Assembly: GCA_002011355.1 (NCBI GenBank)
Contig: MTNE01000104.1
Span: 1-16,751, forward strand
Direction: 5' to 3'
DNA from: Thermoplasmatales archaeon JdFR-43
GTDB lineage: Archaea > Thermoplasmatota > E2 > UBA202 > JdFR-43
Length of the DNA stretch: 16,751 bases
Positions 7,088-14,587 of this stretch are shown here, piece by piece. The stretch's first letter is position 1; each line of letters opens with the position of its first letter. Below the pieces are notes generated by a model. That model saw nothing but the letters and a program-made list of their open reading frames with translations, was not told the DNA's origin and did not search any database. A program made the translations under genes and the position numbers.

Positions 7088-7609
7088 TCAGATCTTCCTC
7101 AGAATATTGTTCAATATATTTCGGTAATGACCTCTGCGTCTCATTAGGAATGCCAAAATTATGGTGAAACCTATTACCTCTGAGATGAATATGTGGGAAA
7201 GGGAGGGCGTGTATTCTGATATAATCCTCTTGATATACTCGTAAAAGCTTGAATGTTCCTTAGCTGGAAGTTCAAAACCCAACAAAGGCCAGAGGAAGGT
7301 TTCAGGCTCATTCCACATTTCATCTTGAAGTAAGTGGAGGAAGGATGTAAAGGCTAAAGCTAAAGAGGATTTTCTGTATTTTAAGCCGATCAGGAGAAAA
7401 ATGAGGATGAATAGCAGAGTGTGCCCGAAAACTCTACCGTTATTGAGTGGAAGCAGGATCATCCCCACCGGCTTATCAATTATGTCCGGCAGTAGTGAGC
7501 CTATGAATATTAGACTGTAATCCACTCTGACTTTGAACTTTTCAGTTAACCAAGTTTCAGTTAACCAGACAACTCCAAGTGTAATTCCGATGTGACCGAA
7601 GAGTAACAT
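7088..7609 (-). CDS. YdjM/DUF457-type membrane-bound predicted metal-dependent hydrolase
   Basis: About 173 residues with four or so hydrophobic helices. It shows the family pattern of conserved polar residues at helix ends: GHIG near the N-terminus (His6), GSLLPDIIDKP at about 38-48, RVFGHT at about 60-65, and SFLHLLQDEMW near 90. In YdjM/DUF457 (PF04307) proteins such His and Asp residues are predicted to bind metal, but the substrate is unknown. The in-frame TTG at 7612 also precedes the ATG at 7609; ATG is preferred. A TATA-like element on the minus strand at 7631-7641 lies about 26-28 bases ahead of this start and no Shine-Dalgarno is visible, so a leaderless transcript is likely. It is transcribed alone, opposite to its neighbours. 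Confidence 0.78.
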   Translation of the reverse strand: MLLFGHIGITLGVVWLTETWLTEKFKVRVDYSLIFIGSLLPDIIDKPVGMILLPLNNGRVFGHTLLFILIFLLIGLKYRKSSLALAFTSFLHLLQDEMWNEPETFLWPLLGFELPAKEHSSFYEYIKRIISEYTPSLSHIFISEVIGFTIILAFLMRRRGHYRNILNNILRKI

Positions 7610-7680
7610 CAAGAAATAATTGGTTTACAGTTACATATAATCTTAATTGTCTTGATTGGAGGTAAAAAATTAATATTAGA

Positions 7681-7773
7681 ATGGGTAAAGGGAAAGGGTA
7701 CGGTTTGCACTTCTGTGGAAGTGGCTACTGGAAAAATGAGGACGACAGTGCTGGAGTTCTTTATATGGCATAA
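7681..7773 (+). CDS. possible small ORF, 30 residues, Gly/aromatic-rich
   Basis: ATG at 7681 opens a 30-codon frame beginning MGKGKGYGLHFCGSGYWKN and ending at TAA 7771-7773. A GGAGGT at 7660-7665 is about 15 bases upstream, longer than ideal spacing. Its N-terminal composition (Gly, Lys, Tyr, Trp, one Cys) is unusual for a random frame. It lies upstream of the sugar cluster and ends inside an inverted repeat, so it could be a leader peptide, a small secreted or modified peptide, or chance. Confidence 0.25.
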   Translation: MGKGKGYGLHFCGSGYWKNEDDSAGVLYMA

Positions 7774-7780
7774 TTTTTCC

Positions 7781-7816
7781 AGTTTGACACGTCAAACTTA
7801 CCGAATATTTATATTT
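7781..7816 (+). promoter_or_regulatory. palindromic operator candidate and TATA box of the sugar cluster
   Basis: AGTTTGAC-AC-GTCAAACT (7781-7798) has two perfect 8-base arms. Ten bases later TTTATATTT (7808-7816) fits an archaeal TATA box, giving a transcription start near 7838 and a leader of about 90 bases. A palindrome directly upstream of the BRE/TATA region is a typical place for an activator or repressor to bind. The cluster's first gene has its own Shine-Dalgarno, in line with a leadered mRNA. Confidence 0.45.
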
Positions 7817-7926
7817 TGGCCCTTTTAGTCCTTTTAACCCTCCCAACCGGCCCTAAAGCTTCACTTTTGATAAAAATAAATAAAAACAATCGAAAATTTA
7901 ATTGAAAATTTTATGGAAGGTGAAAA

Positions 7927-9021
7927 ATGAAGATAGCAATGGTGACAGCTTTTTGGGGGCCAGCTTATCCAACTGGCTCCGGTATTTATGCCTATGAAGT
8001 TGCGAGGCGTTTAGCAGAGCAGAGTAATGAAGTGCACGTTTACACATCCAGTGTGGGTAATTTTAACGAGGTTAAATACCCGGATAACCTTCACGTCCAC
8101 GTCTTACGGGCATACGGTGTAGTTTGGGATATGAATCCACTTGCAAATGTCTTTACAAGGCTGCTGCGCGAAGATTTTGATATTGTTCATGTTCACTCCT
8201 ATATCTTTTTTATGTCAAATATGGCAGCTTTAGCAAGGATTTTCAGGGATTTTAGATATGTCTTGCATTTTCACGGTGGCTTGAATTATTCTGAAGCTAA
8301 GATGTTTTATCCTTGGAGAGTATGGGCTAAAGAGAATATATACGATAGATTACCTGGGTTATTTACGGTAAAAATGGCTGATGAAGTGTTAAGTGTGGCG
8401 AAAAGTGATATTCCGATAATAAAGAAAAAGTTTGGTGTTGACGCAGACTGGATACCAAATGGTGTTTGCACAGAAAAGTTCAGTTATTCTGAGAGCGATT
8501 CAAGGATTGTGACTTACGTGGGCAAGCTTGAGAAGTGGAAAGGTGCTGAAACTCTTATAGATGTTTTTAAGATTATTCACAAAGAGCTAAAAGATGTAGA
8601 ATTCATAGTTGCTGGAGATGGAAGTCTTGCCGGGAGACTGAGGAACACTAACTTGCCAGTAAAGCTTATAGGGCATGTGCCTCACGATAAAATGCCTGAG
8701 ATCTACCATAAATCAGCGGTTTCAGTTTTACCATCTTATATGGAGGGATTGCCAACCACGTGTATGGAGTCCTTAGCATGTGGTGTGCCAGTTGTTGCTA
8801 CGGATGTTGGGGACACAAAGGAGGTTGTGATAGATGGAGAAACTGGATTTCTCGTTAAGCCGGGAGACACCAAGACTATGGCACATAAGGTAATCGAATT
8901 GCTAGAGGATGAGGATTCGAGGAAGAACATGGGGAAGGAAGGAAGAAGACATGTTGAGGAGAATTTTAGTTATGATGCAATTATCCAAAAATTATGTGAT
9001 ATTTATACTTCGCTTATATGA
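7927..9021 (+). CDS. GT4-family glycosyltransferase
   Basis: 364 residues with the two-Rossmann-fold (GT-B) layout of retaining GT4 enzymes. The N-terminal half (residues 1 to about 185) binds acceptor: MKIAMVTAFWGPAYPTGSGI with the glycine-rich acceptor loop, then IVHVHSY near 87-92. The C-terminal half binds the nucleotide sugar: YVGKLEKWKG at about 197-206, FIVAGDG, and MEGLPTTCMESLACGVPVVA with the E-x7-E pair at Glu273 and Glu281. Start: AAGGTGA four bases before the ATG. It heads a cluster with a UDP-GlcNAc 2-epimerase and another glycosyltransferase, so a surface glycan or N-glycan is the likely product. Donor and acceptor cannot be read from the sequence. No transmembrane segment, so it probably acts at the cytoplasmic membrane face. 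Confidence 0.9.
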   Translation: MKIAMVTAFWGPAYPTGSGIYAYEVARRLAEQSNEVHVYTSSVGNFNEVKYPDNLHVHVLRAYGVVWDMNPLANVFTRLLREDFDIVHVHSYIFFMSNMAALARIFRDFRYVLHFHGGLNYSEAKMFYPWRVWAKENIYDRLPGLFTVKMADEVLSVAKSDIPIIKKKFGVDADWIPNGVCTEKFSYSESDSRIVTYVGKLEKWKGAETLIDVFKIIHKELKDVEFIVAGDGSLAGRLRNTNLPVKLIGHVPHDKMPEIYHKSAVSVLPSYMEGLPTTCMESLACGVPVVATDVGDTKEVVIDGETGFLVKPGDTKTMAHKVIELLEDEDSRKNMGKEGRRHVEENFSYDAIIQKLCDIYTSLI

Positions 9022-9075
9022 TCTTAGGTATATTTTGTTCTTGGTTAATAAGCAATTGGAAAAAGGGGTAGAAAG

Positions 9076-10146
9076 ATGATAGCGATAATTCTTGGTACTC
9101 GTCCAGAAATAATTAAAATGAGTCCTGTTATTAGAGAATGCGAAAAAAGAGGATTAGATTACTTCGTTTTGCATACTGGACAACATTACTCTTACGAAAT
9201 GGACAGAATATTCTTTGAGGAATTGGAGCTGCCACAACCAAAATATAACTTGGATGTTGGTTCTGGAACTCATGCAGAACAAACTGGTAAAATTATGGTT
9301 GGAGTTGAGAAGATCCTGATGCAAGAAAAACCCAAAGTCATTTTAGTACAGGGAGACACCAACACGGTCTTGGCAGGAGCTTTAGCTGCTACTAAGCTAC
9401 ATATTAAAGTTGGGCATGTTGAAGCAGGACTTAGGTCATATGATAAAAGAATGCCAGAAGAAATCAACAGAGTTTTAACAGATCATATTTCAGATCTTCT
9501 CTTTGCCCCAACAGAAGTGGCTAAAGAGAATCTATTAGAGGAGGGTATAAATGAGGACAAAATATTTGTTACTGGAAATACGATTGTCGATGCAGTTCAT
9601 CAAAATTTAGAGATTGCTAAAAGAAAAGTAAACGTGCTAAAAGAGCTGGATTTAAAGCCTAAGGAGTATTTTCTGATTACTACTCACAGACAAGAAAATG
9701 TAGATGTTAGGGAGAGGCTAAGGGGAATTATAAAAGGATTAGAAATGATCTACAATGAGTTCGCCATTCCTATAATATTCCCAATACATCCGAGAACTCA
9801 AAAGAGAATAAAGGAGTTTGAGTTTGATTTAAGTGGAATCAAACTAATTAATCCCTTAGGCTTTTTGGAGTTCTTGCAACTGGAAGCCAATGCTAGGTTA
9901 GTTTTAACAGATTCAGGAGGTGTTCAAGAGGAAACATGCATATTAGGAGTCCATTGTGTAACATTGAGGGATAATACAGAAAGACCCGAGACTTTGGAGG
10001 CGGGATCAAATGTTCTAGCCGGAACAAAACCAGAAAGAATTTTAGAAAGAGCAAAGATAATGCTTAATAGAAAAAATAACTGGAAAAACCCATTTGGTGA
10101 TGGTAAGGCTGGAGAAAGGATAGTTAAAATTGTCGAAGAAATATGA
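9076..10146 (+). CDS. wecB: UDP-N-acetylglucosamine 2-epimerase (non-hydrolysing)
   Basis: 356 residues, the usual length for WecB/MnaA. It interconverts UDP-GlcNAc and UDP-ManNAc in the cytoplasm through anti-elimination of UDP. Family signatures are all present: GTRPEIIKMSPVI at 7-19, QGDTNTVLAGALAA with Asp94, GHVEAGLRS with Glu116, MPEEINR at 126-132, TGNTIVDAV, TTHRQENVD with His204, FPIHPRT near 235-241, and TDSGGVQEE at 278-286. Nothing suggests inactivation. UDP-ManNAc is normally oxidised to UDP-ManNAcA by WecC, which is not in the window, so either ManNAc is used directly or WecC lies elsewhere. The upstream gap is 54 bases and a purine-rich AAAAGGGGTAG precedes the ATG. Its stop overlaps the next start (ATGA), so translation is probably coupled. 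Confidence 0.94.
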   Translation: MIAIILGTRPEIIKMSPVIRECEKRGLDYFVLHTGQHYSYEMDRIFFEELELPQPKYNLDVGSGTHAEQTGKIMVGVEKILMQEKPKVILVQGDTNTVLAGALAATKLHIKVGHVEAGLRSYDKRMPEEINRVLTDHISDLLFAPTEVAKENLLEEGINEDKIFVTGNTIVDAVHQNLEIAKRKVNVLKELDLKPKEYFLITTHRQENVDVRERLRGIIKGLEMIYNEFAIPIIFPIHPRTQKRIKEFEFDLSGIKLINPLGFLEFLQLEANARLVLTDSGGVQEETCILGVHCVTLRDNTERPETLEAGSNVLAGTKPERILERAKIMLNRKNNWKNPFGDGKAGERIVKIVEEI

Positions 10147-11312
10147 GGATTTTGATAACTTCAATTGTGGATTTAAGAAAAACTGCTCCAAACAGACTTC
10201 ACCACTTTATCAGATATTTATCAAAGAAACATGAAATTACTGCTGTCTGTATTAATGATTGCTGGAAAGCTAAACTAGTTGATACAAGCAAGTACTATCA
10301 AGATTTTATGGAAATTCTTAATAATATAGAGATTAAGTATATTACCGAGAAGAGAATTACTCCCTTCAAGCAAGAACTTCTCTCTCCGAGGTTGATGAGA
10401 CTTAAGAATGATTTTGATGTTGTTTTTAACTATAATACACTTGTATCTGGCTACTATGCAGCTAAAAAGTTCAAATTACCAATGGTTTATGATCTAGCTG
10501 ATGACTTACCAGAAATGATTGCAAATTCACCCCAGATTCCAAGAATTATAAGACTATTTGGGGGGCAAATCGGAAAGTACATGCTTAAAAAGAATATATT
10601 AATTTCAAAAAAAGCGACTTGCATCTCTAAAATTCTCCGAGATAGCTATTATATTCCTAATGAGAAGTTTGAACTAGTACCAAATGGTGTTGATACTAGA
10701 TTATTTAAAAGGTGTAAAAGTAACTTAAAAAAGGAACTAAAATTGGAAGATTGTTTTGTTCTTGGATATGTTGGGGTCTTAAGAGAGTGGGTTGATTTAA
10801 GACCAGTTTATAATGCTATTAGAAATCTGAATGATGTTAAATTGCTTATAGTTGGAGAAGAAGGAATGCTAAGAGAGAATAAGGAATTAATTAGGAAGTA
10901 TAGGGTTGAGGACAAGGTAATTTTTACAGGTACTGTGCCTTATACTAAAGTACCTTTGTATATATCTGCTATGGATATTTGTTTAATACCATTTAAGCAA
11001 AATGCTATATCTCAAAATGCTATTCCACTCAAACTGTTTGAATACTTGGCATGTGAAAAACCCGTAATTTCTGCTGATCTGAAGGGAGTTAGAGAAGTTG
11101 TGGGAAATAGGATACTATATGCGAATACTGGACAAGAATATACAGACTGTATAAAGACTCTTATGAAGTCACCCGAATTCGTCAATGAATTGGGTAAGCG
11201 TGGAAGAGAATTTGTAGTAGAAAAATATGAGTGGTCTAAGATTGCAGAAAAACTAGAAGAGATTATTGGAGGTGTTGTTTTTGAAGATATATCTACTAAA
11301 CTCGCCTTTTAA
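10143..11312 (+). CDS. GT4-like glycosyltransferase
   Basis: 389 residues, GT-B fold pattern. The N-terminal domain is divergent (residues 1 to about 170). The junction phrase VPNGVDTRLFKR at about 178-189 and the C-terminal segments LGYVGVLREWVDL, LLIVGEEG, VIFTGTVPYTKVPLYISAMD and LKLFEYLACEKPVISADLKG are typical of GT4 nucleotide-sugar-binding domains. The first Glu of the usual E-x7-E pair is replaced, and only the Glu of KLFEYLA is clear, as in a sub-branch of GT4 enzymes. It overlaps the epimerase by four bases (ATGA), and the next gene's Shine-Dalgarno lies inside its 3' end, so the four cluster genes are tightly coupled. Probably adds a second sugar to the same glycan. Donor unknown. 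Confidence 0.88.
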   Translation: MRILITSIVDLRKTAPNRLHHFIRYLSKKHEITAVCINDCWKAKLVDTSKYYQDFMEILNNIEIKYITEKRITPFKQELLSPRLMRLKNDFDVVFNYNTLVSGYYAAKKFKLPMVYDLADDLPEMIANSPQIPRIIRLFGGQIGKYMLKKNILISKKATCISKILRDSYYIPNEKFELVPNGVDTRLFKRCKSNLKKELKLEDCFVLGYVGVLREWVDLRPVYNAIRNLNDVKLLIVGEEGMLRENKELIRKYRVEDKVIFTGTVPYTKVPLYISAMDICLIPFKQNAISQNAIPLKLFEYLACEKPVISADLKGVREVVGNRILYANTGQEYTDCIKTLMKSPEFVNELGKRGREFVVEKYEWSKIAEKLEEIIGGVVFEDISTKLAF

Positions 11313-12741
11313 AGAGGGTTTTGTTCGATGTGGTAGATGGCAGGGAGTAACTGCAAGAGGTGGTACATTAGACTACCCTAAGTGGTTAAGCTATACTACT
11401 GGGCAATTAGAAGATAAGGGGTTTAAAGTCAAGCTTAGAGATGCTGTAGCAAGAAAGTATACTCTAAATGATGTTTTGGACGAAGTAGAAAAATTTCGTC
11501 CAGATGTAGTAGTTGTTGAAACTAATTTTTCAAGTTTAAAGAATGATTTGAATGTCGTGAGGTCCATTAAGGAAAGACTCGATAATGATGTTTTTTCTGT
11601 AATAACTGGTCCACCAACAGCCGTCTATCCTGAAGATATTCTAAAAAATGAATGGATAGATATAATAGCGAGATACGAATATGACTTTGTAGTCAAAGAT
11701 TTAATTTTAGCATTAGAAAGTGCAAAAGATTTGAAAAGTGTTGACGGAATTTGGTTTAAAGATGATAATAAAATAATACGTAATAAGGACAGGAGGTTCT
11801 CCACATCAGAGGAGCTAGATAGTTTATCATTTGTAACAAGAGTCTATAGAGATCATTTGAACATCTATGATTATTATTTGAGCCAATCGTTATATCCTGA
11901 AGTTCAAATATTTACTGGAAGAGGATGCATATATAGGTGTACTTTCTGTTCTTGGCCTGTTAATCTTATGGGAAGAGTTTACAGGGTTAGAAGTATAGAA
12001 AATATAGCAGATGAGTTTCAGTTTGTTGAAGAAGAATTGCCATACGTTAAAGAAATATTCATTGAAGATGACACGTTCACGATTGATAAAAAGAGGGTTC
12101 GTGCATTTTGCAAGGAAATAATTGAGAGAGGGGTAGAAATAAAATGGTCTTGTAATGCTAGAGCCGACTTAGATTATGAAACTATGAAATTAATGAAAAA
12201 GGCTGGATGCAGGCTATTAATAGTCGGATATGAATCTGGATCTGATCAAATACTAAAGAATATAAAGAAAGGCCTCACAACAAAAAAAGCAAGAGAGTTT
12301 ACAAAAAATGCAAAAAAAGTTGGATTGCTCATTCATGCTGACTTTATCGTAGGATTGCCTGGGGAGATACATGAAACTGCCAAAAAAACCTTGGAATTTA
12401 TTAAAGAGATAAAACCAGACATCCTACAAGTAGCTGTAGCAACACCAATACCTGGAACTGAGTTTTATGAATATGTTAAGAAGAAAGGTTATCTTTTGGT
12501 AGATAATATGAGTGAATCAATAAATGAAAATGGTTATCAAAAGTGCATAATTTCGTATCCTGAATTTACAAAAGAAGACATTGAAAAATGGGTTAACAAA
12601 ATACTCAAAAGTTACTATTTAAATCCATCCTACGTACTTACGTTTATCAGGGGGGTTCTTAGAGGTGGCGGTGTAGATCATGCAAAAAGTGTTTTTAGAG
12701 CAGCGAAGGATTTCTTTAGATATATAAAAAGCATAGAGTAA
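11281..12741 (+). CDS. radical SAM protein with B12-binding-like domain
   Basis: About 486 residues. The N-terminal region (to about 150) has the fold pattern of cobalamin-binding radical SAM proteins: KIYLLNSP, then RPDVVVVETNFSSLKNDL and VITGPPTAVYPEDIL. The usual D-x-H-x-x-G cobalamin ligand motif is not evident, so cobalamin binding is unproven. The radical SAM core follows, with GRGCIYRCTFCSWP (C-x3-C-x2-C at about 216-223), then IEDDTFTID and LLIVGYESGSDQ at about 312-323, and FIVGLPGE. Relatives include methyltransferases, ring-contracting enzymes and lipid- or sugar-modifying enzymes. Start: GGAGGTG at 11268-11274 is followed after six bases by TTG at 11281, giving MKIYLLNSP; TTG 11266 and GTG 11272 are in frame but lie at or inside the Shine-Dalgarno. 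It overlaps the preceding gene by 32 bases. The reaction is unknown; cluster membership suggests modification of a glycan or its lipid carrier. Confidence 0.88.
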   Translation: MKIYLLNSPFKEGFVRCGRWQGVTARGGTLDYPKWLSYTTGQLEDKGFKVKLRDAVARKYTLNDVLDEVEKFRPDVVVVETNFSSLKNDLNVVRSIKERLDNDVFSVITGPPTAVYPEDILKNEWIDIIARYEYDFVVKDLILALESAKDLKSVDGIWFKDDNKIIRNKDRRFSTSEELDSLSFVTRVYRDHLNIYDYYLSQSLYPEVQIFTGRGCIYRCTFCSWPVNLMGRVYRVRSIENIADEFQFVEEELPYVKEIFIEDDTFTIDKKRVRAFCKEIIERGVEIKWSCNARADLDYETMKLMKKAGCRLLIVGYESGSDQILKNIKKGLTTKKAREFTKNAKKVGLLIHADFIVGLPGEIHETAKKTLEFIKEIKPDILQVAVATPIPGTEFYEYVKKKGYLLVDNMSESINENGYQKCIISYPEFTKEDIEKWVNKILKSYYLNPSYVLTFIRGVLRGGGVDHAKSVFRAAKDFFRYIKSIE

Positions 12742-13016
12742 TATTATAATGATGACGGTGTTAAAATAGTATCACTCTACAAACGTATTATATACTATAC
12801 AATATGAATCAAAAATGATATACTTGCTCCGTTGAAAATTGACGTTGCTTAATTTAGTACATAATGGTCACATTGAACCTAATGGGCTATTTATGTATCT
12901 CACATGAATTTTAGCTTATTTTCAACGGAGCAACAGTTATAATAAATTGAATTTAAAGCGTGTTGTCTTGCTAACATAGGGTTGTGACCAAGTAATGACC
13001 GTGTAATCTTGAGAGG
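12742..13016. other. gene-poor A/T-rich stretch after the sugar cluster
   Basis: No convincing ORF. It holds the inverted-repeat element at 12824-12933. No clear U-rich terminator follows the radical SAM gene. 12934-13016 holds nothing recognised. Confidence 0.5.
12824..12933. mobile_element. 110-bp MITE-like element with 16-bp perfect terminal inverted repeats
   Basis: TTGCTCCGTTGAAAAT (12824-12839) and its exact complement (12918-12933) bound a 110-base segment without coding potential. Inside, TACATAA (near 12859) and TTATGTA (near 12890) are also inverted, so the unit can form a long imperfect hairpin. This is the architecture of a miniature inverted-repeat element. The ends loosely resemble those of IS6-like elements (CTGTTG-A-AA style), which is only an impression. 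No obvious flanking target duplication was found. Alternatively it is an RNA hairpin or a large protein-binding site. Confidence 0.6.
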
Positions 13017-13212
13017 ATGTTTGAGGAGGAGTCTGAGGGAATAATTTTAGCTGATTTATGTTACGATTGTAAAGAACGAAGAAATTGCTATCTTTAAACC
13101 CATTGCAAAAGGTTGCTATAAATGTTCTGATAGAATTTCCCTATTCCTCGGGTGGATTATTACTTACGAGTTTGTATTTACGGTAAGAGATGGAGTGTTG
13201 AGACAATTCTGA
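13017..13212 (+). pseudogene. small Cys-rich ORF, apparently broken by a one-base frameshift
   Basis: The first frame (13017-13097) reads MFEEESEGIILADLCYDCKE, then RRNCYL and a stop, 26 residues. In the next frame, starting right at the stop, reading continues as FKPIAKGCYKCSDRISLFLG and onward, ending with RDGVLRQF and a stop at 13210-13212. Each half has a C-x2-C pair (CYDC and CYKC), so removing one base near 13092 gives a roughly 64-residue protein with paired zinc-knuckle-like motifs. I infer one decayed gene. Alternatively the 26-residue frame stands alone as a short Cys-rich peptide between the radical SAM gene and the kinase-like genes. The GAGG before the ATG is too close to be a good ribosome binding site. 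Family unknown. Confidence 0.4.
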
Positions 13213-13528
13213 GCTCATGGAGCCCTATCTTATCCCCGTAGCCTACAACATTTGTCCCTCTTATACCTTTATTTTATTTACTTTATTCCTTATCCATTAT
13301 TTTTAACAGAGCAATCTCTGTGGTCTTCTATGATTCCTATGGATATTAGATTTACAGTGCTTAGCTGCATGTTGAAAAGAAAGAATTTATACAGGACGTG
13401 TTTTATCGAACATGTTTACCGAATCCATGTAGGGTTCCAAACTTATGTGAATGGGGTTGTATAAGTTTTTGGAGGTGACAATTAAGTAGGCGAGATGTCT
13501 ATAAATTCAGCGGAGAAAAATAAGAGAT
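13213..13528. other. intergenic stretch before the HprK-like pair
   Basis: A few short open frames occur (for example at 13217-13306, hydrophobic, 29 codons) but none has a ribosome binding site or recognisable motif. GGAGGTGACA at 13472-13481 looks like a Shine-Dalgarno but leads only to a five-codon frame. The right end holds the promoter of the next operon. Confidence 0.4.
13500..13506 (+). promoter_or_regulatory. TATA box of the HprK-like gene pair
   Basis: TATAAAT is centred 26 bases before GTG 13529, so a leaderless transcript starting at that codon is expected. If transcription starts a few bases later, the ATG at 13550 would be used instead. Confidence 0.5.
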
Positions 13529-14587
13529 GTGGGGGCGATTCAATTGCGTATGAAAGAGAAAAGTTATAGTATCCATGATATAGTTACATTTAAGATAATA
13601 AATAAAAGTAATATTCCTAATATGCTATTTAATAATATAAGCTTAGAATACAAAAATTTTGAATCTGAAAACATAGATATCCCTGATATCGTAATTTATT
13701 TGGGTCGTTTTAGTCCTTCGATTCGAGAATGCAGAATTTCTGATAATAATTATTATATTAGAGAGGATTATTTCTATTGTAAAGATTCATATAAATTAGC
13801 AAAATGGGAATTCGAAATGTCTGGGTTTGAAACTGAAGTTACAAACATTCGAATTTCTACTAATTTCTTTGGACATTTGGCCATCTCAGGATTTATAATA
13901 GATCCTGTGATCGTTCTTAAATTGAACCAGAAGGGGTACCCTGTAGTTCATGGGTCTTCCATAAGCAAAGATGGTTACAGTTATCTTTTTACAGGGCAAA
14001 GCGGTAGTGGTAAAACATTAACCGCCCTTTATGGTGTTGAGGCAGGATTTAATTTCCTAGGAGATGACTTCATAATACTCAATAAAAGCTATACAATGAG
14101 TTTCTTGTCACCCTTAAACTTGGGTCCATTTAACTGTGCCCCAATAGTAAAGAAAAATATGAATATTAGGAGTAAGATTGAGTTTTTATTTAAAACATTA
14201 CTCTACAAACTTGTTGGGTTGAATATAGCTACGAAGATAAATGTAAAAGACGTATTTTCCGACTCATTGAGTGAAAAGGCTAAATTAAAATCCGTTTTTG
14301 TGTTCATGCCAAAAGAGAAATTTGATATCGTAGAAATAGGCAAAGAAGAACTAATTGAACACATGGTTGTAAACATGAAATTGGATTTTTTCCCATTTAT
14401 CAAATATATGATGGAATATTCATACATGTTTCCAGAGAGCAATATGGCAGAATTTTGGGACCGTTATCGAGAAAATGTAAAGATGAATTTAGGTAATATA
14501 ACTGCTTATAAAGTAGAACTGCCAAGAAGATATGATATGAGGATATTTAAAGAAATTTTAAGGAGAATCAAAAATGGTGACTATTAG
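13529..14587 (+). CDS. HprK-like P-loop kinase (HPr kinase C-terminal domain family)
   Basis: 352 residues from GTG 13529. The N-terminal part (to about 130) is unassigned but shared with the next gene. The C-terminal half carries HprK hallmarks in order: VVHGSSIS at about 139-146, an intact Walker A GQSGSGKT at 156-163, GVEAGFNFLGDDFIIL with the conserved LGDD at 177-180, and a final region ending in PRRYDM. Classical HprK phosphorylates Ser46 of HPr, but archaea of this type generally lack HPr. Distant HprK-like proteins are known from lasso-peptide and exosortase-linked polysaccharide clusters, where they act on peptides or have unknown roles. No transmembrane segment. Start: a TATA box 26 bases upstream favours GTG; the ATG at 13550 would align better with the paralogue's start. 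It overlaps the next gene by 14 bases. The target is unknown. Confidence 0.78.
   Translation: MGAIQLRMKEKSYSIHDIVTFKIINKSNIPNMLFNNISLEYKNFESENIDIPDIVIYLGRFSPSIRECRISDNNYYIREDYFYCKDSYKLAKWEFEMSGFETEVTNIRISTNFFGHLAISGFIIDPVIVLKLNQKGYPVVHGSSISKDGYSYLFTGQSGSGKTLTALYGVEAGFNFLGDDFIILNKSYTMSFLSPLNLGPFNCAPIVKKNMNIRSKIEFLFKTLLYKLVGLNIATKINVKDVFSDSLSEKAKLKSVFVFMPKEKFDIVEIGKEELIEHMVVNMKLDFFPFIKYMMEYSYMFPESNMAEFWDRYRENVKMNLGNITAYKVELPRRYDMRIFKEILRRIKNGDY

Larger units (their letters stand above)
7613..7926. other. divergent intergenic region with sORF, inverted repeats and promoters
   Basis: 314 bases between the YdjM-like gene and the sugar cluster. Contents: a minus-strand TATA box (7631-7641), a 30-codon ORF (7681-7773), an 11-base inverted repeat (7727-7737 with 7773-7783), a perfect palindrome (7781-7798) and a plus-strand TATA-like box (7808-7816). 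From 7840 to 7926 it is A/T-rich with no further structure seen. Confidence 0.55.

Noticed and set aside
13217..13306. 29-residue hydrophobic ORF (MEPYLIPVAYNICPSY...)
   Set aside because: Could encode a tiny membrane peptide but has no ribosome binding site or promoter and is the kind of frame expected by chance here.
13252..13464. 70-residue frame starting with TTG
   Set aside because: No ribosome binding site, weak start, Tyr/Phe-rich composition expected of A/T-rich non-coding DNA, no motif.
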